The position numbers and the translations under genes were made by a program. Of a stretch of DNA of 64,000 nucleotides, positions 12,615 through 24,480 are shown piece by piece. Within the stretch, counting starts at the first letter, position 1, and each line of letters opens with the position of its first letter. A model generated the notes under the pieces. That model had not been told where the DNA came from, searched no databases, and saw only the letters and a list, made by a program, of their open reading frames with translations. Source of the DNA: Abelmoschus esculentus (lineage: Eukaryota > Streptophyta > Magnoliopsida > Malvales > Malvaceae); contig JAUCBN010000020.1 of NCBI GenBank assembly GCA_035048815.1, forward strand, positions 8,811,501 to 8,875,500, given 5' to 3'.

Positions 12615-15600
12615 ACTTTAATGTAACCTTTGGAAACCCTAAAGTATCATATAAAACTTTTACGTTAAATTTCAAAGCTTGAGACAAAATGTGGTTGGGG
12701 TATCGATACCTGGTCAACTGTGTTGACCATTGACTTGTTGACTTGAGGCTAGAGCATCCTGTTTCGATAGTGGTATCGAACCAGGGAGCTTACAAGAAGG
12801 CTTGGTATCGAACCAAGCATCGATGCTATTTCGCATATAGAGGTTCCAGTATCGAACCCGGTATCGAATCGGGTCAACCTCGATGACTCAATGACTTAAG
12901 GCTATGGTATCTTGGTTCGATACTGGTATCGAACCAGGGAGTCCATTAGGAGGCTTGGTATCGAACCAAGCATCGATGCCATTTTTCTACTGTCAAGGGT
13001 GGTACCGATACCCATGTAATTGGTATCGATACCCCGCTCCAATTGGCAAATTTCTAACTTTTTAAACACTTAGACACTACAAAAAGGACAATCTATGTGG
13101 TCTCAAACCATCCCTAATCCTTAAGGAACAATTTCAACATGTTTAGGTATCAATATCTATTTACCAATTCTATTGCCTATCACCATTTCATCATTCATAT
13201 CATTATACATATCACCCTACAACCAAGCTAACCCCTATGCCATGTATTTCTCACTATGGCAACTAGCATACCCATGTTATAGCTTTAAGGATTCACATGT
13301 TATCCTACTTAGTTCATGTTTATCATGCCAAGATAATTACTTACATATCATATGCATATCACCAAGGCCTACTTATGCAAACCATAAGCCAAAAGTCAAA
13401 ATATTCAAGGTTAGTCTAAGGAGATCATTACGCCTTATGGCTTACATACCGAATGCTCGAGTGATCATATATATATACAAACCATGAACCAATTATCAAA
13501 ATGCATAATCTAGTCTAGCATGATCACTAAGCCACCTTAATCTAGGAGTTAACAAAACATTGCAAGATACCATACATTGCTTGCTTGGTGTCCTCGCTCT
13601 CGATCAATCTCAATATAGGTCCTTAGCTCGATAACCTGTTGTTTTGGGAAGGAGGAAACAAACGAGTGGTAAGTACGTTCCAGGTACTTAGTAAGGCAGC
13701 CCTAGTCTAATCATATTAGACATAATATAATAACAAATATAACATGCTTCAAGAAAGCAAACAAATCCATTTCATAGCAATAGTTCAATATGGCAATGGT
13801 CCAATCAATATTCAAGTTTATCAATAGCCAAATATCATGGTTGACATGCTTCTCATGTTTATCATATTTATCATACCAATCAATGTCATAATCTATATGT
13901 TCATGCCTTAGCTAGCATAATATCAATGCCTATAACTCATCAGTCACTTTCAATTTCTCAAGCTTTCATGGATCAATTCATATCAAGGGCTACTTATAGC
14001 CATACCTTCATTTCAAATGCCAATAACAATTTCATACACAAGTGCTACTCATAGCAACATTTCTATTTCGATACTCTATAATCATTTCATAATCGAGTTC
14101 GATGCTTCATAATCAACTGCATGTACAAGAAGTTTTACATTCAAGCTTTAGTCTTTTAATTTAATTTCGAGTGATGCCTTGGTATAGTTAGACAATGTAA
14201 GCGAGTCAAAAAGAGTGTCACAAAGACACTAATAAGAGTACCAAAAAGGTACTAACAAGAGATACCCATGGTATCTAATAATTGGTGACTAACTACCAAA
14301 TCACGGTACCCACAGTACCAAACAAGAGTACCGAAGTACTAAACAAGAGTGCCGTAGCACTAAACAATGAGCTCAGACCCTAGGCATGCCGTACTACCTA
14401 TGACCAACTATCGACTAAGGCTCAATAATATTTTCATTATTCGATTGATCATTCAATTAATATTAAACAAGTTCATATAATGAAGGGCAAGTATCCAAGG
14501 CATGTTTTCAATCAAGGCCTTATAACATATCAACAAGGGTACATGCATATCATGTTACCGGACAATTAATCATATCACCATAAACATGCTCCATGCATGA
14601 TTCAAGTACCTGGCATCCATAGCCGCGTGCCATACTTACCTCGGCATTTCCGAGCTATGCAAATGTACTAAGCTAGTTCTTTCAATCTAGCATGCAACTC
14701 ATATCATCAAACAAGTCATTTAACATTAGCCTCCTTCCCTTTTTAACGAATATAGATTAGTCAATTTACATGAAAAATCAAATCAAATAAACAAAAAGGT
14801 GGTTAGGACCCTAGGTCCTAACCCTAAGGTTCGCCACAATCACTATTGATTCCAAGCACTTTAAGGATTGTAGATGGCGATCCCTTTGCCCCTTTTTCTA
14901 GCTTGCTCGAGTCTTTCTTCTTCGTTGTCCTTTTCTCTCGGATTCTCCAGTAAACCATATTCATATAATAATTCATTAGGACACATTCAATCATTTAATC
15001 CAAGTGATCTTAGACTTAACAAATGTAATCATGTGCATTTGTTCATTAGGGACAGTTTTGCTACTCTTTAAAGAATCGATCATATCTCCTAGCTCCCATA
15101 CCCGAATCGAGCTTATTTTATATTGTTAGAAAGCTAGGAAGACCCTCTACAAGTAAAAATTAACCTCACATTTTAATTATTTCCCGATCAGTACCAGTTT
15201 TCGTTCGAATCAGACTTGTCCAGATTCGGGGCTGTTCGGACAGCCCTTACGGAAACACTTATATCTTTTTCTAACGAATTCCGATTGAAGTTCCGTAAAT
15301 TTTCCCTTAAACTAGATATATGTTAGTATAATAATTCAAAATTTCAGCTCCTAAATCCTTCAAATGTGACCTAGGGAATTTTCCCAAAAGTGCTACCCGA
15401 AATTGCCTTTCTTGGCAAATTTTTGACTAGTTTTCATTCCATGACTTTAATTCATAACCACACTTAATCTCATGATTTTCCAGCATTCTAAACAAAAAAT
15501 TAACATCAACTAATCCCAATTTCTTCACTATTCGAATCATTTAACACATATATGACATTTATAAAAATCTAAGTTCCAAACCCCTAATTTAGTGTTCATG

Positions 15601-16140
15601 CTTCAAAGATTCATAACCCAACAAATACTATCTTTAGTTTAGGCTTCTAACACCCTAATATAACATAAAACATCTTATAGCATTCAAAATCTAAAAACTC
15701 AAAACCCTCAAAATTTTCGGTTATGGAGAGAACTTACCTAACTAATGGAATATGGTTTCCTAAGCCAATTGCCTAACCATGCAAAGCTTCAAGATTCCCT
15801 TCCTTTGGCTATGGAGATGGAGCAATGAAGGAAGAAGAAGGGTTTTTGAGTTCTCTCCCTTTTTTTTTAACTCTCGTGATAATGGGGTGGGGGAGGGAAG
15901 ATGACAATCTTTTTTTTTCTCTCTCATTAATTGTGTGAATTGTCCATCTTGCCCCTTTAGTTATAACTAAGCTTAATTATTTAAGAAGGGTAATCTAGGG
16001 ATTAGTATATTTACCATGCAACCTCCACATTTCTTATCTAATTTAATTTATTCCTTTACCTTTAATCCAAGTAACACATGATTTAATTTAATATATGAGC
16101 TATTCGAATCGTTCTACTAACCCGTTTTTAGGGTGTTACA
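12615..16140 (-). repeat. Element E 3' LTR (truncated)
   Basis: Direct copy of 22680-26116 in the same orientation, with an offset of roughly 10.1 kb. On the minus strand it starts TGTAACACCCTAAAAACGGG at 16140. Comparing about 240 bp (from 13141 and 23236) I see about five substitutions and one 11-bp indel. Its distal ~300 bp (matching 22374-22678) are missing. Includes a palindrome cluster at 12695-13035 and tandem units at 14195-14365. Confidence 0.9.
12695..13035. repeat. ATCGAT palindrome and hairpin cluster, left LTR of E
   Basis: Two modules (about 12740-12840 and 12905-12980), each made of a 'GGTTCGATACTGGTATCGAACC' hairpin-like block, a short spacer, then GCTTGGTATCGAACCAAGC and CATCGATG. 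GGTATCGATACC-type words follow near 13003 and 13022. The same layout is found in the right LTR. Confidence 0.8.
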
Positions 16141-16158
16141 ATTCTCCCCTCCTTAAAA
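16141..16158 (-). promoter_or_regulatory. Polypurine tract of element E
   Basis: On the minus strand AAGGAGGGGAGAAT lies directly before the 3' LTR start TGTAACACCC. This is the expected plus-strand primer site and fixes the LTR boundary at 16140. Confidence 0.85.
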
Positions 16159-17692
16159 GAAATTCGCCCTCGAATTTACCTGAAGGGAACATATGCGGAT
16201 ATTGTGCTTTCATTGTGTCCTCAGGTTCCCAAGTGGCTTCTTCCTTCTTGTGATTCCTCCAAAGGACTTTCACCAATGGAACATTCTTGTTTAGAAGCCT
16301 TTTAACTTCTCGATCAAGAATCTGGACCGGTTCTTCTTCCTAAGATAGATCGGGATTCAATTCTAACTCTTCCGGTTCCAAAACATGAGAAAGTTCGGAT
16401 CGGTACTTTCTCAACATAGAAACATGGAAGACATTGTGTATCTTATCAAACTCACTAGGGAGTGCAAGACGATAAGCCACGGGACCAATTCTTTCAGTAA
16501 CCTCGAAAGGTCCAATGAACCGAGGGCTAAGCTTTCCCTTTTTCCCGAATCTGAAGACTTTCTTCCAGGGAGAAACTTATAGGAAGACCTTGTCTCCCAC
16601 ATTGTACTGAATATCTCTTCGTTTCAAGTCTGCATAAGCCTTTTGTCGGTCGAAGGCTTGTTTCAATCGATTATGAATAACTCGAATCTGTTCCTCAGTT
16701 TCCTGAATCATTTAAGGTCCCAAAACCTTGTTCTCTCCCAATTCAGACCAACACATAGGAGTTCTACATTTCCTCCCATATAACGCTTCAAAAGGAGCCA
16801 TCTGAATAGATGCTTGATAGCTATTGTTGTACGCAAATTCCACTAAGGGTAGGGACTTTTCCTAAAATCTATGACACAGGTTCGTAGCATATCTTCCAAG
16901 ACTTGTATCACCTTTTCAGATTGACCATCGGACTGCGGATGGAAAGTAGTGCTAAGATACACTTTAGTTCCGAGAGCCTTTTATAAAGACTTCCAAAATC
17001 GGGACGTGAAATTCGGATCTCTATCAGAAATGATCGATGTCGGCGCACCATGTAATCGAATCACCTCTCGGATATACAACTCGGCCAAAGTCTCCGAGTT
17101 CATGTTCTTTCGAACTGGAATGAAATGTGTAAACTTGGTGAGTCTATCCACAATCACCCAAATTGCATCATTATTTCTCGGTGTGACAAGTAAGCCGGTA
17201 ACAAAATCCATCGTTACCCGATCCCATTTCCATTTAGGCAATTCAATAGGCTGAAGCAATCCCATAGGAGCTCGATGTTCAGCCTTAACTTTCTGACAAG
17301 TCAAACATCGGGATACAAAGTCCGTGATGGTTGCTTTCATGCCAGGCCACCAATACAAGGATTTCAGATCTTTATACATCTTAACAGAACCCGGATGAAT
17401 TGAGAATGAACTTTGATGTGCTTCTTGTAATGTCTCTTTTCAGCTCTTCATTATCCGGGACACATACTCTATCTCTAAAGTAGAGCAACACATTCGAATG
17501 GAGGGAATATTCGGCATTAGCTTTCGAATCAAGCTTTGTTACAATAGCTTGTAGCTCAGAATCTGATTGTTGAAGGTCCTTGATTCTCGAAATAAAATTA
17601 GATTGAACCAGAAGTTCAGACAAATATCCTTGCTTCCAATATACTCGAAAGTGAGCATTAATCAAATTTGGGGCTACAAGGAAAATTTTCAT
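16159..17692 (-). pseudogene. Element E integrase and chromodomain
   Basis: On the minus strand: the zinc-binding part at about 17300-17400 (SRCLTCQKVK), the core with first Asp in TMDFVTG, second Asp in SDRDPNF, and the Glu in the HPQSDGQSE block about 35 codons later; then the GPY/F-like C-terminal region (VSPWKKV, KLSPRFIGPFEV, HNVFHVSMLR), and a chromodomain near 16160-16330 (LVKVLWRNHKKEEATWEPED). Integrase inserts the cDNA; chromodomains bias insertion towards heterochromatin. There is a TAG after FWKSL at 16981, other stops near 16710 and 16350, and a frameshift near 17430. Non-functional. Confidence 0.9.
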
Positions 17693-17694
17693 AA

Positions 17695-18733
17695 TCAGAC
17701 ATGAAAATTCAAAGGAAGTTTCAACATTTCAAGGTTATCAAATAGTTTACCCAATATTGGTTTACGACTAAGGGCATCGGCCACCACGTTTTCTTTTCCG
17801 GGATGGTAATCATTGACCATGTCATAGTCCTTTAGCAATTCCATCCACCTTCTTTGTCTCAAATTCAAGTCCTTCTGAGTTAGAAGATATTTGAGACTCT
17901 TGTGATCAGTGTATAGATAACACTTCTCACCATATAAATAATGCCTCCATATCTTGAGAGCAAACACGATAGCAGCTAACTCGAGGTCTTGAGTAGGGTA
18001 ATTTAATTCATGAGGCTTCAATTGCCTTGATGCGTAAGCCACCATATTATTTCCTTGCATCAAAACACAGCCTAGCCCCGAATGGGAGGCATCACTATAT
18101 ACAGTAAATTCCTTGCCTAATTCCGGTTGAACAAGAACGGGAGCATGGGTCGAAGCTTGTTTAAGCTGATCAAAGCTTCTTTGTTGGTCCTCTGACCATT
18201 TAAACAATTGATCTTTTCGGAGGAGCTTGGTCAAAGGCAAAGCAATCGTAGAGAATCCCTTAACAAATCTCCTATAGTACCCGGCTAAGCCAAGGAAGCT
18301 TCTGACCTCTCCAACATTTCTCGGAGGTCTCCAATCTAGAATGGTTTGCACTTTCTTGTAATCGACCTTAATTCATTCTGCCGAGATGACGTGGCCAAGG
18401 AATGACACTTCTAATAGCCAGAATTCACACTTCGAGAACTTAGCAAACAATTGACGTTCCCGGAGAGTCTGTCAAACAATTCGAAGGTGTTCTGCGTGTT
18501 CTTCCTTATTCTGAGAATACACCAGAATGTCATCAATAAAGACGACCAAAAACTTATCAAGATGAGGCTGGAAGATTCGATTCATGAGATCCATGAATGC
18601 AGCCGGGGCATTAGTTAACCCAAATGGCATCACTAAGAATTCAAAATGGCCATAATGAGTTCTGAAAGTTGTCTTCGGAACATCTTCTTCTTTTACTCTC
18701 ATCTGATAGCACCCCGATCGAAGATCAATTCGG
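17695..18733 (-). pseudogene. Element E RT (C-terminal part) and RNase H
   Basis: After the solo LTR the frame reads the RT palm (FSRIDLRSG), TTFRTHYGHFEFLVMPFGLTNAP, and the catalytic FIDDILVYS (YxDD variant) at about 18540. A stop lies near 18470 (HLRIV*). The thumb/connection follows (RSFLGLAGYYRRFV), then RNase H with YSDASHSGLG, Glu in DLELAAIVFALK, and YTDHKSLKYL. The final block is DALSRKPILG near 17750. RT copies the RNA template and RNase H removes it. Interrupted and carrying stops, so inactive. Confidence 0.9.
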
Positions 18734-18738
18734 GAGAA
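18734..18738. repeat. Target-site duplication, left side of LTR-I insertion
   Basis: GAGAA here against AAGAA at 20117-20121. One mismatch; both fit the interrupted RT codons of element E. Confidence 0.65.
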
Positions 18739-20116
18739 TAATAAGTGCTTAATTCACTATCACATTTTACACCTTTCATGGACAATAATCACTTAATCTA
18801 CACCTACTTGGACTAAAGCATGTACTTAATGTGAGATATTTAGATATTTTGCTTTTGCGACTTATAAAGATGATATTTATAGAAAAATGCAAGCTTTACG
18901 GCACCTTTTTGCATTTGCAGGAAGATCAGATGCCGCGACAGAGATTGATGCCGAGGCAGGACCTGAGGCCACGGCAGTACCTGGTGAACAAGTACTGATA
19001 TGGTAGGCGATCTGAAGAGAAAAATGAGCTGGACGTTTCTGGACAAGCAACACAAGGATCGGAGCTGGGAAGCGCATGAAAGGTCAAAGTCAAAGGCCAC
19101 GCGGGAAAAGAATCCTTGTGGGAATAAACTTGGAAATAAAACAAATATTTTATTTATGTACTTGACTTGTGTTTTACTCCAAGATGTATTCCTACTTAGG
19201 AAAGGTTTGCCCTAAGCCAAGCCTATATAAACTATAGCCGCCCAAGGAGAAGAACACACATCATATACTAGAGAGCCAAATTAGAGAGTTCACCTTAGAA
19301 TTTAGAGTTTTCTTTGTTTCTCGTTATGTTCTAATTTCTTTTAGGCTTAGGTGAAAGTTGTAGAGTATTTGTGACAAGAGATTGAACTTTGTTTTCTTGT
19401 TTCAATGCAATAAAATATCAAGATTTGCTTATTCTTTGCCATTCATTGTTCTTGCATTCAAGCTCGGGAGAGAATTTTGTGAGAGACATATTTATCTAAT
19501 ATCGGGAGAGTTAGATTCACGAAAGGAATAAGTATGGTATTTTTCTATTCGGGAAATACTAACTCAGCCTAGGGATAGGTTAGAGTTTCAGCGGCTAAAA
19601 GAAGTGTGGGATTGATTGGTGATTATAATTGATTCACGTCGGGAGGTATCATCAAGGATTAGTCATCAAAAGCACTTCGACTTAGGGATAAGCGGAGTCA
19701 TCAAAGGACACTTTGCCGAATCTTGTTAAAGTCTACCCAAGAGCAAGGGATTGCCGCGGCGGACGAACATCATCACTATCAAGGCAGTAAAACTGCAGTG
19801 TTACCGAGGCAGTATTGTGTGATTGCATTGGACAGAGACAAGTGAATTGAATCCACAATACAACACAACTGGATCCTTGCCACCTTCTTATTCTGATTAT
19901 TTTCTCATTATTTAGTTTTTTTTATTATTCAAGTTATTTAGTTTACTCCAACCCAAATCATCTGTGTTTTTATTTTGTTTCTTTTACAGAGCAAGAAGAC
20001 AAAAGAAGGCATATTAAGTAGACCAATCCCTGTGGAGACGATATTCGATAATACTTATCACTTTATTACTTGCTACGTGTACACTTGCACTAATTGCACA
20101 CTTTTTACACGCAACA
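18739..20116 (+). mobile_element. Solo LTR-I inside the RT gene of element E
   Basis: A 1,378-bp LTR, start TAATAAGTGC (family TGATAAGTGC) and end ACACGCAACA (family ACACGCGACA). RT codons before and after join across it (AAVFSRIDLRSG). The same LTR family bounds elements A and B and appears at 48102-49185. It has a TATA-like CCTATATAAAC near 19225, GCCGAGGCA words near 18949, and a terminal region with the block CCAATCCCTGTGGAGACGAT. ORFs inside are chance frames. Being alone, it was left by LTR-LTR recombination of an A/B-type or autonomous partner element. Confidence 0.9.
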
Positions 20117-20121
20117 AAGAA

Positions 20122-20958
20122 CACCGCAGCATTCTTGAGTTGATGAAACAAATCGTCAATTCTAGGCAAAGGGTACTTGTTCTTAATAGTCACCCGATTC
20201 AGTTATTGGTAGTCAATACAAAGTCTCATTGTACCATCTTTCTTCTTTACGAAGAAAACAAGAGTACCCCATGGAGAAGAACTAGGACGAATGAATCCCT
20301 TATCTTCTAGCTCTTTGAGTTGTTTCTTAAGCTCTTTCAATTCTATTGGTGCCATTCTATAAGGAGCAATCGATACCGGACTAGTCCCAGGCTGGACTTC
20401 TATCCCAAACTCCACTTCTCTGGTTAGAGGAAGACCAGGAAGTTCCTCCGGAAAAACATCAACAAATTTGGATACCATAGGGATTTTCGGCAAACCGAAA
20501 TCATATTCATCTTGCAAAGTCATAGCAGCAAAGATCGAAGTTGGCTTCTTATCAATTAGGAGGATCGACTCCTTTCCCAAACCACGAAGATACAATCTTC
20601 GATTCTGACAGTCGATCCAAGCTTCATGTTTGGTCAACCAGTCTAACCCCAGTATTAGGTCAAACTCACATTCCGGTAGTACAAATAGATCAATTCGAAA
20701 AGGAATGTTACGAATTGTGATCGGGGAATCTTTACAAACAAGGTTAACATTCATTATTCCTCCTATTAGGTTTGATACTACAAGACCCCTATCAACATTT
20801 TCAAGCTCTATCTTAACCTTTACAAGCATATTAGAACATACAAAGGAATGAGTGGATCCTGAATCTATTAAAGCATAGGCAGGACATAAATTTAACTCAA
20901 CGGTATCTGCAATAACATCGGGAGATTCTTCCTCTCCTCTACCACGGACAATGTACAT
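20122..20958 (-). pseudogene. Element E protease and N-terminal RT
   Basis: The ORF at 20203-20958 (251 codons) begins just after gag. An aspartic protease active site DSGSTHSF appears at about residue 32 and the flap-side block LILGLDWL near residue 100. The RT entry follows: VFPEELPGLP, PYRMAPIELKELKKQL, then KKKDGTMRLCIDYQ. A stop (TAG, 20203) breaks the RT 'DYR.LN' motif (CIDYQ*LNRVT), and after a further 80 bases the coding sequence is cut by the solo LTR. Protease residues look sound, but the polyprotein cannot be completed. Confidence 0.9.
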
Positions 20959-22217
20959 TCTAGCTGGGGCTCGAGATTCTTGGCGAGGAGGGGCTGACTG
21001 AGGATCTTTTCCCTTGCTTTGATTCCTAGAATGGGCCTGTCCTGGGCCCTTGTTTCGGTTCTGAGGTGGAGGGCTCTGATAGGCAAGAGACTAAGGTGTA
21101 CCTCTATTAGGATTCTGAGGGCAATCCTTAACAAAGTGGTCTGATCTACCACATGCATAACATAATCTCATCTGAAGTCGACAAGGACTAGCATGAAACT
21201 TCTTACAGAACTGACAAGCCGAAGCTTTTCCGAAATTCCCCGTGCTATGAACAGAAGCAACTGGGGCTGAAGGTCTATTCGTCGAATGAAGTTTCAGCAC
21301 ATAATGACCTTTGGTCTCATGGTGATAGGTCGATGAACCTTTTTTCTGATGCTTGGCTCTCTTTACATTCCAATCCGATTTATCCTCCCATTTTTGCTTC
21401 TTGTCATTTCTATTTCCACCCCTTATCTTTTCCGAAGCTTTCATCTTGGCCTCGGTAGCAATAGCCCGATTGACTAGAATTTGGAAGTCAGTAATTCCCA
21501 AAGCTGTGAACATGGGGCTCATTTCATCATTTAGCCCATCGATAAACATCTAACATTTCTGCTTCTCAGTTTTGATGTACTCAACTCCGTACTTACAATA
21601 CTTACAAAAGTCGGCCACGTACTGCTCAATAGGCCTATTGGCCTGCTTTAGATACAAGAACCGTCTTCGACTTTCGGCTAGATATTGCTCGTTGATATAC
21701 TTTTTTTTGAACTCCTCTACAAAAAAGTCCCAAGTGATGGAGTCAGCGGGAGCAGTCAAGATTGTAGTTTCCCACCAACTCAAGGCTTCATCCGCTAGAA
21801 GTGAGATTGCACATTCAAGCTTGTGCTCATCGGAGCACTATAATTGCTTAGTTAGAATTTGGGTGGTCCTTTCTAACCACTACTCCGGTTCCTCGGGCTT
21901 TTCCTCGTTAACACCCGCAAAATATTGGCTCGATATCGGGCAAGTCTCTGAATAGGTGCCCTACTCGGTGTATCATTAATAGGAGCAGCAGGACAATTCT
22001 TTCTCAAGTCGGACACTAACTGATCGAACATCCCCTTCATACTTAGGAGACATTCCCTCTGAACATCCTGTATAACCGGGGCTACCAACTCAGGGGCAGC
22101 TTCTAGTGGAGGTGGCTCTTGTTCTTGAGGAGGATTCGTTTCCACCCTCACGTTTTCATTCTCATTAGATGAGCCCTCGAGACTTTCATCTCCTAGGGCT
22201 AATCTTGTATCAACCAT
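20959..22217 (-). pseudogene. Element E gag
   Basis: Start chosen at ATG 22217 (MVDTRLALG) after the leader. Pieces in order: an acidic Pro/Glu-rich N-terminus, the retrotrans_gag fold (LLADEALSWWETTI, then WDFFVEEFKKKYI, IEQYVADFCKYCKYGVEYI, FIDGLN), a basic linker, and a CCHC knuckle CYACGRSDHFVKDC (CX2CX4HX4C) at about 21140. Stops near 21870 and 21550 (TAG after EKQKC, TGA, TAG) and at 21091 break it. Gag forms the particle and the knuckle binds genomic RNA. Inactive. Confidence 0.9.
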
Positions 22218-22354
22218 ACTACAAAGGGCAAACAAACATTATTTAGATAAGCAAGAACACTAGCAAGTACAGTATATAAAACTCCTAGGTGGCATATTTC
22301 AATCCTATATGATGTATGAACATTCGATTCGGTCTAAAAATCATGTAACCAAAA

Positions 22355-22366
22355 GCTATGATACCA
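22355..22366 (-). promoter_or_regulatory. Primer-binding site, tRNA-iMet, element E
   Basis: The minus strand reads TGGTATCATAGC, one base off the consensus complement of plant initiator tRNA-Met (TGGTATCAGAGC). It lies seven bases inside the 5' LTR end (CACA). This primes minus-strand cDNA. Confidence 0.85.
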
Positions 22367-22744
22367 ATAAAACTGTGACACCCTCGCCCCGGGTTAGGAG
22401 ACGGGAGTGTCGACCGGACTTGTAAACTTGTAAATTAGACTGAACTTGTATTCGTTTCGATAATATTTCCTATTCAAGGACATGTTATACCCATAAATTT
22501 CGAGGACAATTTAAAACTTTTTCTAATCTTATTCATATGACGATTTCCAAATTTGAATTTAGTTCATTTATCAATTCTAGTCTTAATCAATTTAAATACT
22601 CTTGTTGTTACAATTTGGTCTTATTATTCAAGCTTAACTTAATATCAATTTGGAGCCATGAATAGAATTTAATCTAACCTTTGGAAACCCTAAAGTATCA
22701 TGTAAAACTTTTACATTAAATTTCAAAGCATGAGCCAAAATGTG

Positions 22745-23120
22745 GCTGGGGTATCGATACCTCCCTATAAGGGGTATCGAAACAGGGGTATCAAACCCCA
22801 ATTCGATACCTAGTCAACTGTGTTGACTTGTTGACTTGAGGCTAGAGCATCCTGGTTCGATACTGGTATCGAACCAGGGAGATTACAAGAAGGCTTGGTA
22901 TCGAACCAAGCATCGATTCCATTTCGCTATTGGAGCTTCCAGTATCGAACCCAGTATCGAATCGGGTCTACCTCGATGACTCAATTACTTAAGGCTATGG
23001 TAGCCTGTTTCGATACTGGAATCGAACCAGGGAGGCCATTAGGAGGCTTGGTATCGAACCAAGCATCGATGCCATTTTGCTACTGTCAAGGGTGGTATCG
23101 ATACCCATGTAATTGGTATT
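22745..23120. repeat. ATCGAT palindrome and hairpin cluster, right LTR of E
   Basis: Contains a perfect 13-bp inverted repeat with a 2-nt spacer at 22851-22878 (arms CCTGGTTCGATAC and GTATCGAACCAGG), GCTTGGTATCGAACCAAGC near 22893, a second diverged module at 23004-23070, and GGTATCGATACC words near 22750 and 23094. Matches 12695-13035. Confidence 0.8.
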
Positions 23121-24269
23121 GATACCCCCGCTCCAATTGACAAGTTTCTAACTTTTTAAACACTTAGACACTATCAAAAGGGCCATCTATGTGGTCTCAA
23201 ACCATCCCTAATCCTTAAGGAACAATTTCAACATGTTTAGGTATCAATATCTATTTACCAATTCTATTGCCTATCACCATTTCATCATTCATATCATTAT
23301 ACATATCACCCTACAACCAAGCTAACCCCTATGCCATGTATTTCTCACTATGGCAACTAGCATACCCATGTTATAGCTTTAACGATTCACATGTTATCCT
23401 ACTTAGTTCATGTTTATCATGCCTAGATAATTACTTACATATCACCAAGGCTTACTTATGGAAACAATAAGCCAAAACTCAAAATATGCAAGGCTAGTCT
23501 AAGGAGATCATTACTCCTTATGGCTTACATACCGAATGCTCGAGTGATCATATATATATACAAACCATGAACCAATTATCAAAATGCATAAGCTAGTCTA
23601 GCATGATCACTAAGCCACCTTAATCTAGGAGTTAACAAAACATTGCAAGATACCATACATTGCTTGCTTGGTGTCCTCGCTCTCGATCAATCTCCAATAT
23701 AGGTCCTTAGCTCGATAACCTGTTGTTTTGGGAAGGAGGAAACAAACGAGTGGTAAGTACATGCTAGGTACTTAGTGAGGCAGCCTTAGTCTAATCATAT
23801 TAGACATAATATCACAACAGATATAACATGCTTCAAGAAAGCAAACAAATCCAATTCATAGCAATAGTTCAATATGGTAATGGTTCAATCAATATTCAAG
23901 TTTATTAATAGCCAAATATCATGGTTGACATGCTTCTCATGTTTATCATATCTATCATACCAATCAATTTCATAATCTATATGTTCATGCCTTAGCTAAC
24001 ATAATATCAATGCCTATAACTCATCAGTCACTTTCAATTTCTCAAGCTTTCATGGATCAATTCATATCAAGGGCTACTTATAGCCATACCTTCATTTCAA
24101 ATGCCAAGAACAATTGCATATACAAGTGCTACTCATAGCAATATTTCTATTTCGATACTCTATAATCATTTCATAATCGAGTTCGATGCTTCATAATCAA
24201 ATGCATGTACAAGAAGTTTTACATTCAAGCTTTAGTCTTTCAATTTAATTTCGAGTGATGACTTGGTAT

Positions 24270-24480
24270 AGTTAGACAAGGTAAGCGAGTCAACAAGAGT
24301 GTCACGAAGATACTAACAAGAGTGCCACAAAGGCACTAACAAGAGTACCACAAAGGTACTAACAAGAGATACCCATTGTATCTAACAATTGGTGACTAAC
24401 CACCAAATCACGGTACCCACAGTACCAAACAAGAGTACCGAAGTACTAAACAAGAGTGCCGTAGCACTAAACAATGAGCT
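24270..24480. repeat. Short tandem repeat with ~24-bp unit
   Basis: Repeated units of the form AACAAGAGTRCC..AAGGYACT, with TACC/GTACT and TGCC/GCACT versions alternating. A shorter array is at 14195-14365 in the other LTR, so copy number has changed since insertion. A separate 33-bp duplication (GGGCAAGTATTCCA..) at 24593-24658 is single in the left LTR (about 14483). Confidence 0.7.

Noticed and set aside
18840..19215. Several overlapping ORFs in both strands
   Set aside because: They lie within the solo LTR-I and are not conserved as frames in other LTR-I copies.
22851..22878. tRNA gene suggested by a GGTTCGA B-box-like word
   Set aside because: No A box, acceptor stem or cloverleaf; the word is part of an LTR hairpin.
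22745..23120. CRISPR-like array of palindromic repeats
   Set aside because: Repeats are irregular in length and spacing, found in both LTRs of a plant retrotransposon, and no cas genes exist.
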